Below are positions 29,790-40,594 of a stretch of 64,000 nt of DNA, in pieces. Below the pieces are notes generated by a model. That model had not been told where the DNA came from, did not search any database, and saw only the letters and a list, made by a program, of their open reading frames with translations. Every line of letters begins with the position of its first letter. Positions within the stretch are counted from its first letter, which is position 1. The position numbers and the translations under genes were made by a program. Origin of the DNA: Lophium mytilinum (taxonomy: Eukaryota > Ascomycota > Dothideomycetes > Mytilinidiales > Mytilinidiaceae); NCBI GenBank assembly GCA_010093605.1, contig MU004197.1:1054001-1118000 (forward strand). The letters are read 5' to 3'.

Positions 29790-32326
29790 GCCGTCACGCT
29801 GATTAGACGCGAGGGACGCTAGGAATAGCACCATTCCGCCCTCCGTGCTGCGTCGGACAGCCTCACTGCCATGCCACGGCCGCATAGCTACAGACAGACA
29901 GCATGCTGCAGCTTGCCGTTGGAGGAACGAGCTGCATCCTCCCGCCGACGTCCTGCCACTCGAAACACCACGGTCCGTGTCAGCTCACATCCTCGACGGC
30001 AACAGCTGCTCCATCGGCCCATGCCACGGCCGTCTGGCCTCACCACGCGCCCTCGGTCCCCGCATCTCGGTCCAAGCCATGACACACTGGCCAGTCTCAA
30101 TCCTCTTCCACCTGCAGGCGACTCGTCAGATTCCCAGGGCCTCTGCAGCGCCGCCAGCAGCCAGTCAAAAATGCCGCAGTGGACTCTGGCACTGCAACAC
30201 GGCCGATCCGAGCATGGCGAAGTGCTGCGACGCATGCACCCTCAACGCTATTTGAACTGCAACCTGCCTGTCTAAAGCACGGCCCCCCGATCCGCCCTGC
30301 TGGTCCCGTCCGTCTGCTCGGGTTCTGTAGGAGCGAGTTGTGGAGTGGTTGCCGGAGGTGCCGCCTAGTGCCATTGGCCCGCCGTGTATCGTTCCCCGTT
30401 TAGTATTTGTATAGCAACACCGTGGTGTTGAGGCCTCATTTGGCCAGCTGAGCGGAGCCCTGCGGCACGGCTCGTCCGATGCAGTAGCACACTTATCAGC
30501 CTGTCATCGCTTGTCTTGTCCTTTACGCAGACGACGCAGGTAAGCGGTGCCACAGCGAGCGAGACGTCAAGCCGCTGCCCGATAAGCAAGAGCTGCAATG
30601 TTGTTTCTGCGTTGCGGCCGCACTGCAGTGCTGATCCTGGTCCGGCGAGCCCCGTCTTGCCCGTGGTATCGAACGTGAGAGTCATTGGACTACGGTGGCA
30701 GAGCCATTGTCTGAAACGGGTCGTTCCTCTTCTGAGTGCGTGCTGAAGGATGTACGCACGCAGGGCGAATATCGATTGTCCGCGGAGCAGGCCTACTGAC
30801 CAAATATCCTCTTCTACGGGGAGAGTAGTACGTACACAGCTCCGACTCCATATTCTTGCCGAAATCGTGTCGAAGTCGGCCTTTGCTCCTCGATCGACCC
30901 ATCTCCTCCGCCCCCGGAATACAGTGCATGATTCCCCAGCGACCAGGTTGGTGCCATCAGGTTGTAGAAGTTATTTTCCGATGTCCCTATTCTCATCCGA
31001 TCGCTTCCGACTGTCCTTGACAAGAAAAAACAACACATTTTGCAGGTCTGGTATCAGACAGCCACGTCATTTCACATGCTATATATCTCTTCTTCATCCG
31101 TCACATTTCAAGTCCAATCATATCTCAGTAAAATCTAGGAACAGTATGTGGTATCCGATTGCTCGAAAGGGCCGCGTATGTACGATTCAAGGCCAATTAG
31201 GTCATGTGGCTCTCAGGAATTGAGACCCGAGGTCTACGTCAGAAGGGCAGCACGTGTCCGACTGAAGATCTCGTAGTCTGAAAAACTAAGCACGATGAAA
31301 CAACCAATCTAACCATCGCAGATCTCAGGACCCTTATGTAGAACACTCCGCTCTCCAATCTTCAGTGCCACTGGCTCGGTATTACTCCGCCCTTTCCCGC
31401 ACCCGCATCTGCACCGAGAGGCTGGGCGGAATTCATCCAGTTATCTGCTCCTGGGACAACTACGTACACTTTTAACCAGGATATCTACAGTCAGTCACCC
31501 GCTGTATGTGTGGCAACGACCATCATTACTCATAGCTACGAGCCACGAGCAGCCTGATGTAATGTTTGAAAATCTTTCTGAGGAGTCCCCAACTCCCGGT
31601 GGCGAAATTAGCTTTGATCGAGATCCACGTTCGCACCAGTGCACATGCGAGCTCATAGATCGATCGATATTGATATTTCTCAGTTACTCTTTTCCTACTT
31701 ACCATCACGGTCGCAAATTATTCGCTTAGGGAACCTACTAACAACCACAAAACTTACATCAACAGCCCCATTCTTCCAAACCATATTTCCCAATCAACTC
31801 ACTCTCAGCAAGTGATGCTGAAAATGTGTCGAGCGCAGAGTGGGCAAGCTCGCTCCCATCCTCGAGTGCTTCCGTCGAGGATGGTATCAGCACAGGGCTC
31901 GTGAATCAGGCCTCCGCCTACTAGGTCTGGAAATCACTGCTCCATCAGACCTCCAGCAGCCAACCTACAAGGAAACCCCAAAATCATCCTCTAAACCGGA
32001 TTCAAAACCTAGTCAAAAGGGTGCTTCGATAGCGTTTGCACATTGCCAGGACACAATTGGTCTAACACCAACAAGCAGCTACACATAATGGTCCTATTCG
32101 TATACTCAATACCGATTCTATTCCATCCCGTATCCAAGTCTCTTACTCGTTACATAGGCGCTCAACCAAACCCATCGCCCTATCCTAACCATACCAGATA
32201 ATTCCGATATGGGCACGGGTTTTATACCAAAGCGGTCCCAATGGACGCTCACTCATCTAAACATACCCAAAGTCCTCGCTAGCTTATCCAAAGCACCCGA
32301 GTGTCTATCCGGAAACCGAAGAATCT

Positions 32327-35270
32327 TCAAGTATCACCAGTGCTAGCACTAGTAACCTCCTTCTTCTCAGCACTAGCCTCCTTTTTCTCCGCCACTGCGG
32401 ATTTGATCTTCTCCAATCCCCTCGCACCCTTGGCGAGCAGGCCCTCCCTGAATCCTACCTTCGCTTCCTTCTCAGGGGCGGCCTCTTCAGTCTTCTCCGG
32501 GGCTGTCTCTGCGGCCTCCGGGGCCTTCTCAGTGGAGCTCTCAGGCTCCTTTTCAGCAGCCTTATCCACGACATCAGCCAGCGTATCAGCCTTGACCTCA
32601 TGCTCCTTCTCAGCTGAAGTCTCCCCGACCTTATTCTCCGTCCTCTCCTTATCCGTCGCCAAGCCCCTCAAACCCTTCGCAATCAACCCCTCCTTCTCTC
32701 CCTCACCAGGCTCCTTCTGCGCGCTTCTCGCCCTCTCCACCAGTTTCTGGAAGCCCTGCTTGGCAGTATCTGCGCCCAACCGTGCCGTATCGAGAATATA
32801 CTCATTCTCCCTCAACGCCTTGATCCCCTCCACTCTACGTGTCAGATACAGCGTCGGCCGACTCCCACCCTCCCGACTCTCCTTCGCCTTGATAATCTTC
32901 TGGATTTCCTCCTGATACGCGGTCTCGTAGACGTCGATGTCGACAGCCGAAGGCGATTCGCTAACGATGATGTGAGAGTTGTCGGGCGCGAGGCTCTTAT
33001 TCCCCGGGTCCGCGCTCGTGCCATCGAGGCCGTCGCCAGTCCCGATATGGAGGAATAGCGTGTCTTCGAGCGGGTCGTGCGCCTGGCCTTTGCCCAGCGC
33101 GGCGTGAGGAGCCAGTGGCGGCGTTGGCGTTTTGTTGCGCAGGGGTTTGATGGTTTCGACGGACGGCTGCTCGCGGATGGTGTTTGCGTCGACGGCTTGT
33201 TTTGCGCGGGTGGCGAGGCTGCCAGCGCCAGCGGAGTGATAACGAGCAAGGCCGCGGGGTATTTTAAGATTAGATACGGCGTCGTTGGGAAGGGCTTGGA
33301 TTTGGCGCGGGTGGGTTCCTTCAGTCGCTTGGATTGGTTTGTGGTTGCTGTCGTCGTCAATTTCGATATCGTGGTGGATTCCTTCGGCCGCTAGGACGCC
33401 TTCAAGGGGTCGGCGGTCGTCTGCGTCTTGTGATTTGGAGGTGCGGAAGTGAGAGGAACCTCTTATTGACATCGGAGGTTGCACGATGCGTGACCCTTTT
33501 CCCAAGATGCCTTCCATGAGATCTGGGCGTTTCTTGAATAACAGTTGCTTGAATCGCTTGGCAGCTCGTACCTGGCACTTGATTAGCATTATTTTTCATG
33601 TGATAGCGGTGTACTTACTACTGTTATCAAATGATTCATATTCCCTGTGATAGCAGCATTGACTTCTTGGTCGGTGGGTGGATTGATGATCATGGTGATA
33701 TTTTCATTAGTTGGGAGTAAAGGATCCGTTCCACGTTTCGTCACCCATGGATGTTCCTAGCATGTTATTCCTGTAACTCATCTACTTCATGAGATAACTT
33801 ACTCGAAGGTCCTCCATCTGGATTCGTTTTCCAGGGTCCTTCTCCAATAGCTTGTGCAGGAGGTCTTTTAGATCTTCGTGGCAGCCTCCCTCAACATCAA
33901 GCCCATCGTTTCTTATCGAGTTGTAGAGCTCTAGTATCCCAGTCTTTTCGAAGGGGATTCTGCCGAAAATTAAGCAATAGAGTGTTACCCCCATTGACCA
34001 AATATCAGCAGCCTTTCCTGAAACCTCCCCGTGTCTTGCTACGCAAAGCTCCGGAGGCATGAAAGCTGGGGAACCTGCTGATTTTGCTGTCTTCATATCT
34101 GACTCTTTTTCGAACATCTCCGACACGCCAAAATCAACTATTTTGAGAACGTCATCGTCGGTGATCAGGCAGTTGTCCGGTTTGATATCTCGATGTATAA
34201 TGCCTTGAGCATGGACTGGGGGTAATCCCGCGTTAGTTTGAAGTCGTGCGCTTTCGTGTACTAGAACGTACGGTATTCAATGCCCAGTATCATATCGCGG
34301 AACCAGCATCTGCAGTACTCCTCAGGATAGGGGTCCGCTCTTTCTTCGAGTCCGACCTGCATAACAACGCCCTTCTTGCACATTTCCATAACCATGTATA
34401 GAGAGTCCTCCTCAGGGTCATCCAGCACTTCTACTAGCGAAACGACGTTCGGGTGGTCTAGCTTCTTCATGATGGCGATCTCCTCCTTGATGAGACTCAG
34501 TGAGTTCTCCGGGTCCACCGCATCGTCAGAAGAGTGTCGATGTAATGGCGAATTGAAGCCTAGCCTAGCAGCCTGAGGTCTTTGTCGATTCCTGGCACTG
34601 GGACGTCGGAGGAGATTGGACTGCGCGCGCTTCCGCAGGCGCGACTTTGAGAACTCTTTCACGGCCTAGACGACAGTATGTCAGCATGTTTCTAGCATGT
34701 CTTCTCCAAGGTCCCCGTATCAAGCTCCACGCATACTTCGAATTCACCCCAAAGCCCGGATTCCAGATGGGATCCTCACAAATTCATTTCCATACTGATC
34801 CACGGCCAGATGCACAGCACCAAACGAGCCGCGGCCTATCTCTTGCTTGATAAGGTACTGGTTGATGCGGTGCTGGGCGCTCCCGTCATCTTCGCTATTG
34901 CTGTACTCGGAGTGCGCATTGAGCGTTTCCTGTTGAAAGACGACGCGTTAGAGCGATGGTTCTTAAATACTGATTGTACCACCTGATTGCGCCACTGAAA
35001 ATGAGCACGTACTTTGACCTGTCTGTTGTGCGAGGCCAAACGGCGATGGTGTCGCAGAGGGCTCTGGTAAGCTGGAGCGGACCTGGTGGGGGATCAGCAA
35101 AGGGTCCTGTCCCCGGCGTTTCTTCATGCAACTCACATGTATTTGACAGGTGGAGGAGGTCGTTCGCTCTCTCCTGCAGCAGGCACAGCTAAGCTGATAT
35201 AGTCACTGGAAAGGATTCCAGGGACATTGTCAGAAGATAAGTGATCTTTCGGCGGGGCTGCGGGGTCCAT
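32327..35270 (-). CDS. Calcium/calmodulin-dependent protein kinase kinase (Ssp1/CaMKK type)
   Basis: Seven exons: 35270-35137, 35082-35013, 34929-34780, 34665-34272, 34215-33803, 33756-33619, 33571-32327 (847 aa). It phosphorylates CaM-kinase or AMPK/Snf1-type kinases downstream of calcium or stress. Kinase domain: GRGSFGAVHLAVD, Lys121 in AVKEFSK, the Arg/Pro-rich insert typical of CaMKKs (about 124-170), HRDIKPDN (Asp259), DFG 277-279, SAGSPAFMPPELC. After the domain, VRAAKRFKQLLFKKRPDLME (434-453) is a basic amphipathic stretch suited to calmodulin binding and autoinhibition. The about 400-residue tail is disordered, with a duplicated EGL(I/L)AKG(L/A)RGL motif in a Lys/Glu-rich stretch. 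All six introns (46-114 nt) keep the frame. The first exon is the least certain. The gene is divergent from BET5 across 438 bp. Confidence 0.92.
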
Positions 35271-35708
35271 GGCAGATAGGTAGGATCAACCCTGAAGAGC
35301 TACAAGCAGCAGAGGAGCGGGCGGAAACAAGGGCGGAGTGTTCTCCGGAGAGAAGGACGACTTGAGAGATGAGGATAAGTATTCAGAGGCTATAGTGACC
35401 TGCGAGAAAGTGTACAGAAGGAGGGAGGTCTGTCTTCTTCGATGGAGGGGAAACCGGTCAATCAATATTGCTGCCAATAATCGCGTCAGCCTCAGGCGTC
35501 GAGGGCTGGGCATGCTGCATCCCACCCACAAGGTTGACTCCAAGGTTGTCGGTTGTCCCTCACTTTCACGAGCTGGCGTCCGCTGCTGCACCCTGAGTGG
35601 CCACACTTTCGAGGGCCCTTCACCCATTTCTGCACCTCCTGCACCTGTAACCCTAACCACCACCACTCTTTGCGCACAAGCCCGTTGCATTGCATATTGA
35701 CAGCAGCC
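35271..35708. promoter_or_regulatory. Bidirectional promoter between CaMKK and BET5
   Basis: 438 bp separate two divergent start codons. The sequence just before BET5 is pyrimidine-rich on the + strand (TTTCTGCACCTCCTGCACC, CACCACCACTC), as in many fungal core promoters. No TATA box is clear. Confidence 0.5.
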
Positions 35709-36326
35709 ATGATTCTCTACTCCTTTTACATATTCGACCGGCACAGTAAGCTCGACGCACCCATCGGCCTCCTGCAGGAGTACTGACCGATCGCAGCCGA
35801 GTGCATATACAGTCGCAAATGGAACACCCGGCCCATATCGGCCAGCACCAAGAGCACACGTCCGCAGTCGGGCGCCAGCATCACGAGCAATGGCGACGTC
35901 GCGCCGCCCACGCGCAAGGCCCTGTCCAAGGAGGACGACGCGAAGCTCATCTTCGGCCTGGTCTTCTCCCTCCGCAACATGGCCCAGAAGCTCGGCGGCG
36001 AAGACGACTCCTTCCTCTGCTACCGCACCGGCGAATACAAGCTCCACTACTACGAGACTCCCACGCGGCTGAAGTTTGTGATGCTCACCGACCATGGCGC
36101 CAAGACGCAGCGTTCAGCGCTGCATCAGATATGGGCACTGCTCTATGTCGAGTATGTAGTCAAAAACCCGCTCTCGCCCGTTGAGCATCCGGGAGGAATT
36201 GGCGTAGCAAATGTAATGTTTGAGCAAGGCCTAGACGCCTTCGTCGTAAGTCGACGTCTTTCCAAGATGGACCAACGGGCAACATGCTAACACTACTGAC
36301 AGGAGAGAGTAGTCCTCCCAACTTGA
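35709..36326 (+). CDS. BET5: TRAPP complex subunit Bet5 (TRAPPC1), sedlin/longin fold
   Basis: Exons 35709-35745, 35797-36245, 36303-36326 (169 aa). Bet5 is a core subunit of TRAPP, the Ypt1/Rab1 exchange factor that tethers ER-derived vesicles at the Golgi. The start MILYSFYIFDRH followed by TECIYSRKW is the Bet5 N-terminal beta-hairpin; family features continue in LIFGLVFSLRNMAQKL, YRTGEYKLHYYETPTRLKFV and LLYVEYVVKNPL. The 51-nt first intron (GTAAGC ... GACCGATCGCAG) contains a stop, so splicing is required. The second intron (36246-36302, GTAAGT ... GCTAACAC ... GACAG) leads to a 7-codon last exon (ERVVLPT). It is slightly longer than the yeast protein because of a Ser/Thr-rich insert after KWNTRPIS. 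Confidence 0.92.
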
Positions 36327-36806
36327 TAAGCTTGATCCTAGATTCCACATTATGCCGTAGTTGCCACACCAGCGCCGCGCAGCTCCAGCAATCCCGTGTC
36401 TGTTAAGTAAGACAGCGTGGACAAGCAGCCGAAATCTTGTCAGGAGCATTATCATGCTCCCTCTGAATTCTCATACCAACCGGAAACGAGCTCACATGAA
36501 GGAGCCGGTACTATACGCGTTAGCGTAGTCGACGCGGCTGGAGGCGACCATATGGCACTCTCTAGGGGACCTTCAGGACGCTGTATCGAGAGACTGGTCG
36601 TGTATATATGTCTCTACGAAGGTACCGATGGGATGGACCACCTGTCGGTGATGGTATCTAATCTCAGAGATGTAAAGGACTCCTCAATATGAGGCTATGA
36701 ATCTGTCCTCTCCCAACCGAACTCCATGCCGTGAGATCCTAGGTCCTGTCCCTCTTGTGAACGCCTTCAATGCTATGCCAGACAAATAATAACCCCACGA
36801 CCACCG
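36327..36806. other. Intergenic region between convergent BET5 and IMP3
   Basis: 480 bp between two convergent stop codons, presumably both 3' untranslated regions. The small + frame 36417-36692 has no motif. Nothing else is visible. Confidence 0.5.
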
Positions 36807-37485
36807 TTACAACATCGCAAGATCAAAGTCGTCCAGCTTATCCCGATACTTCATGATGTTCCTCTTGATCTTCGACGAATCCACCCAAGTGACGAAATCT
36901 TCCATGTTCCTGCAGCGCACATAAGTAAGCTTTCAAGCGCAAAGCCTGTCCTCAAAGATCACATACCTTGTCACCAAGAACGCCGGATCCGTCACAACCT
37001 CCGTAGCCACCCTCACATGGCCTTGCTCAATGAACTTGATAGCAGCCTGAACCGTATCCGCCATACGCAGCCGTGTCATCACCACGCCTAGCCGCCGACG
37101 AGCAAAGGCCGAGACTGTGACCTTGTGCTCCACATCGCTGAGTTTGCCGCGACCGCCGCCGCCGGTGCCAATGATTCCCATGTCGAAGAGCTTTTCCAGC
37201 AGCAGATCCTCATGCTTCCGCCGGAAGGGGTCTGCGGGGTCTAGAGCAGCGAGCCGATGTGCTAGCTGCTTCAGTGACCCGGCGATGGTGTTGTATTTCT
37301 GGTAGTCTGTAGGCTTCTGGATTGCATAGCGGCGAAGGATCTGGTGCTCGCGGTGGTTGCCGTCGCTCTTGTAGGTTGTGAAGTCTACTTTTCGAAGTAG
37401 TTTACTTTCGTGGTGCTTGAGTTTCTGGAGGATGGTCAGTACATGCTCAAGAAATCCGAGGCTACAGGACACTCACTCGAACCAT
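36807..37485 (-). CDS. IMP3: U3 snoRNP protein Imp3 (S4-domain rRNA-processing factor)
   Basis: Exons 37485-37477, 37424-36967, 36909-36807 (189 aa). Imp3 binds U3 snoRNA in the nucleolar SSU processome and helps U3 pair with pre-18S rRNA. The first exon is only nine bases (Met-Val-Arg), followed by a 52-nt intron. The second begins [15 protein letters not shown], matching the conserved Imp3 N-terminus. An S4 RNA-binding domain lies at about 108-158 ([31 protein letters not shown]). The last exon, [20 protein letters not shown], ends with the acidic tail [13 protein letters not shown]. Length agrees with yeast (183 aa). It shares a 171-bp divergent promoter with HIS6. Confidence 0.95.
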
Positions 37486-37656
37486 GGTGGATTAGCAAGC
37501 GTTGGGGGTATATCGCGAAGAAAGTACGCAATGTTGGTGAAGTTGCGGGGATCTCGAACTTTTTTCGGCGTTGCCAAGACCGCCGCTTTCATTCACATTT
37601 CCAGGGTTCCCCACCAAAGCTTCAACTTTCATCCAAACGTCAATTGCGCATCCACC
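37486..37656. promoter_or_regulatory. Short bidirectional promoter between IMP3 and HIS6
   Basis: Only 171 bp separate the two divergent start codons, so leaders and promoters of both must overlap. It contains a T-rich stretch (ACTTTTTTCGG, 37558-37568) but no clear TATA box. Tight coupling of a ribosome-biogenesis gene and an amino-acid gene is an inference from spacing. Confidence 0.55.
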
Positions 37657-38610
37657 ATGACGCGCTTCCGCCCTTGCATTGACCTACATGCAGGCTCCGT
37701 GAAGCAGATCGTGGGCGGTACTCTCTCCTCCACCCTGCCCGAATCTCTCAAAACCAACTACGTCTCCAAACTGCCCGCAGCGCACTTTGCGCAACTATAC
37801 AAGGAGAATGATCTCAGCGGTGCGCACGTTATAATGCTAGGCCCGGGGAACCGGGAGGCTGCGAGAGAGGCGCTGGAGAGCTGGAAGGATGGGTTGCAGG
37901 TTGGGGGTGGGATTGATGATACGAACGCTGCGGAGTGGGTGAAAGCTGGTGCTGAGAAGGTGAGGGTCTACACTAGTCTTTACCGTCTCGACCGAGGCAG
38001 CAAGAACATCCTTAGGGGATATATGGAGAATGAGACGGTTTTCTGGAAGTCCAGAGCTAATAAGTTCGCGTAGTAGGTGATCATAACCTCCTTCCTCTTC
38101 CCTAATGGCACGTTCTCTCTTCCGCGCCTGCAATCAGTCCTCAAAGCTCTCGGAGACGATAAGGAGAAGCTCGTTATCGATCTGAGTTGTAGGAGGAAGG
38201 GTGAGAAATGGTTTGTGGCCATGAACAAATGGCAGACTATCGCAGATATGGAGTTGAACCAAGGTAAGATGAGCCTCGAGACTGGTGACGAGATTTGGTA
38301 TTTGACATGTTATTTAGAGTCTATCTCCCTTCTAGAACCATACTGCTGCGAATTCCTCATCCACGCTGCCGATAACGAAGGCCTCCAAGCGGGCATCGAC
38401 CACGAGTTGGTCCAGAAGCTTGCTGAGTGGTGCTCTATCCCAGTGACATATGCTGGTGGAGGGAGGAATCTGGATGACTTGGAATTAGTCAAGAAGCTGA
38501 GTGGCGGAAAGGTAGATCTGACGCTTGGAAGTGCTTTAGATGTCTTTGGAGGCAGTGGAGTTACTTTCGAGGACTGTGTGAAGTGGAACCGGGCCCAAGA
38601 GAAGGTATGA
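37657..38610 (+). CDS. HIS6: Phosphoribosylformimino-AICAR isomerase (HisA type), histidine biosynthesis
   Basis: Exons 37657-37959, 38077-38263, 38318-38610 (260 aa). It performs the fourth step of histidine synthesis, isomerising the 5'-ProFAR aminoaldose to the ketose PRFAR, in a (beta/alpha)8 barrel. Family marks: [21 protein letters not shown] with the catalytic Asp in [66 protein letters not shown]; and [14 protein letters not shown]. Intron 1 (117 nt, GTGAGG ... GCTAAT ... GTAGTAG) and intron 2 (54 nt, GTAAGA ... TTTAG) keep the barrel sequence continuous. The last codons, EKV-stop, lie in a GTATGA context. A further short terminal exon is possible but not needed. Confidence 0.93.
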
Positions 38611-38997
38611 AAGAGACACTCACTGGTATTACTTGAGACGAAACGATTACTAGGTTGGTTCCGGCCTCCATCTAGTAAGCTTCTCCACGAAAAGCTCACT
38701 TCTATAAGATCAGCTACCTTTTCATAAAACGAGTCGTGAAGCATGCTGCATGTAACTTGTCCTACCGTCCCCGCAATACATCATTGCTTTGCTTATCCTC
38801 TCCCACCGCTGAATGCTACTATACATCTTGTACCACTCCTCAGAATAACATGTTCCTGAAGCTAGTATAAACACACCCAAGCTGCTTAGTATAAACTGCA
38901 ACGCTTCCTCATCGGCCAGTCATACATGTTCTTAATGCTCGGAAAGAATTTCTCTGAAGACAACAATTACTCCGTATCATCATGGGTCAACGAGTGG
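38611..38997. other. Intergenic region downstream of HIS6
   Basis: Fairly AT-rich sequence, presumably the HIS6 3' untranslated region. No coding signal was recognised. Confidence 0.4.
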
Positions 38998-40222
38998 ACT
39001 TACTACCTTGACGCCGTAGTCTTTAGGGATTCCATTTCCGTCTTCATTGAGTGTCTTTCCTCCGTATATTAGGGGGAACGTTTTAGCATCGGGATGGCGG
39101 GCAAAAGAGTCGCGGACGCGAGCTTGCAATGAAGTTTCGACGCTGAACACAAGGCAGTTGAGGTCCTGGACGAATATCTGAACTTGTTGTTCGCCTGGTG
39201 CCCGCGGGGGTGGAGGGCCCCAGAGGTTTGCGGTTTTTCGCCGAGGACACGGAGAGCAGATCCCTTGTGGTTCAGCTGTTTGACACGGTAAAAAGGTAAC
39301 AAGTATTTAAGCTGACGACCTACGTTTTTGATACCAAGGGATCGTATTGATACGTCATCGTCTAACCTAGTCAGCAAAGCTCTCCTAGAATGGAGACTTT
39401 TTGACATGTCACCGCTCAAGTACTTCCAATCATCAGTTCGCAAGCGATTCTCGCTCTTCAGCAACACCTTCCGGGTCTTCCATCATCATTTTCCTCACCT
39501 GAACCGATGTCATGCCAACATCTACTTAGATTATATGACTAGAATGGTAAGCCGTCTCAACGTAAAGCTCTAAAAGAGCTGGGTTGATCATAGACTGAAG
39601 ACCGCCAGTGACTTCCTCTCTAGTGACCTGTGCCTTAGCCGAATAGGCACTTCCGAACGGCAAGGCAACAAACTGCCGCACCTGTCCATTTCGAATAGCA
39701 ATCCCGTTAAGCCGTCGCTATTTTAGAACCACGACATCATCCTGAACAGACTTTTCCTCCTTCAGAAGCTTCAGCCGCCTCAGCCTCGTCGCAGCTGTTG
39801 CAATCGCAGGCTCCCCGGAAATGGCGTTGATGCCACCAACGAATACCTTGATTGCATATGGGTGATCGGAGCGGAATTGAATTCACATTGCTTCTCGTTC
39901 TATGAGTTTGCAACTATCAGTAACGGAAGACCAATCTAACCATTTCGACGTGACCTAGTTGAAACAAAATCGACTTTTATAGGAACGGACGATACATAGC
40001 AAGAAAACAACCCCCCTTTCTCCTCCATCTTATCAGGAAGCCTTTCAGCATAGTCTTCTGCCTTGTACAGCGGGAAGCTGCCTGGAGATAGAGGCAAGGG
40101 CCGCAAGGCTGAGCTCTGCCCGTTACCTGGGACCGAGTCATGCGCTCGAAGGAGATCTCTAGGTCGTCGAGGTAGACGGTGCCGTCTTCTGGTCGGCTTT
40201 TCGGGTTCCTTTCGTACGTCAT
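38998..40222 (-). pseudogene. Decayed ubiquitin-fold protein gene (ascomycete GGVNAISGEP-type family)
   Basis: Protein-like pieces in different frames on the minus strand follow each other in order. They are: start MTYERNPKSRPEDGTVYLDD (40222-40127); then FPLYKAEDYAERLPDKMEEK in another frame, shifting again near a G run; then HPYAIKVFVGGINAISGEPA with ATAATRLRRLKLL, cut by a TAG at about 39733-39735; then RQFVALPFGSAYSAKAQVTR and EEVTGGLQSMINPAL; and finally a ubiquitin-like end QVQIFVQDLNCLVFSVET...FPLIYGGKTLNEDG...GIPKDYGVK (about 39192-39001). I recall a widespread ascomycete family with a similar core and no known function. Stops and frame changes make a working product unlikely, though several unrecognised introns could mimic this. 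Confidence 0.6.
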
Positions 40223-40594
40223 TGCTGTTTTGGAGTTTACGAACGAAAGATGAGCAGGGGAAAAGTGGGCTGGGGAAATGCGACGATGGTTGCAAGCCAA
40301 AATGTGCTCAGCCTCTACCTAGCACAGATCGGGTCAGGAGAGATAGCCTCGCTTTCGCGTGTGTTGATATTGAATGGCCATCTTCAAGAGCTTCGTCTCT
40401 AGATGTCAGACTGTCCCATTTTAATGAATAGACTGCTAAGAGGCTGTTGAAGTCATGTTCGTTTGACCCACACGGAGATCAATGCTGAGAGGAATAACCA
40501 GAACTGATAGATAGTGGAACGTTAAGAAAGGTATGCTGCGAGGCATTTTGCTTGGCTATTTACAGTTTAAAACGAGAATGACTTTTCTGAGTTA
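40223..40594. other. Intergenic region between the pseudogene and the GH31 gene
   Basis: Old promoter side of the decayed gene and 3' region of the GH31 gene. No coding or regulatory element was recognised. Confidence 0.4.

Larger units (their letters stand above)
28330..32326. other. About 4 kb gene-free region, GC-rich in its first half
   Basis: This is the longest interval without a recognisable gene. The first about 2.4 kb (to about 30.75 kb) is GC-rich and holds a 20-bp x5 and a 9-bp x4 tandem repeat; the remainder is of ordinary composition. Open frames up to about 200 codons exist on both strands, overlap one another and carry no domain. It probably includes the promoter and leader of the Hal4-type kinase on the left and the 3' region of the CaMKK on the right. 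A non-coding RNA cannot be excluded. Confidence 0.5.

Noticed and set aside
28469-30255. Several 90-200 codon frames in the 4-kb gene-free region.
   Set aside because: They overlap on both strands, lack domains, and include the simple repeats; typical of GC-rich non-coding DNA.
38608-38700. Possible additional terminal exon of HIS6 after a GTATGA donor at the stop.
   Set aside because: The existing stop gives a normal-length HisA protein, and the sequence beyond does not extend family similarity.
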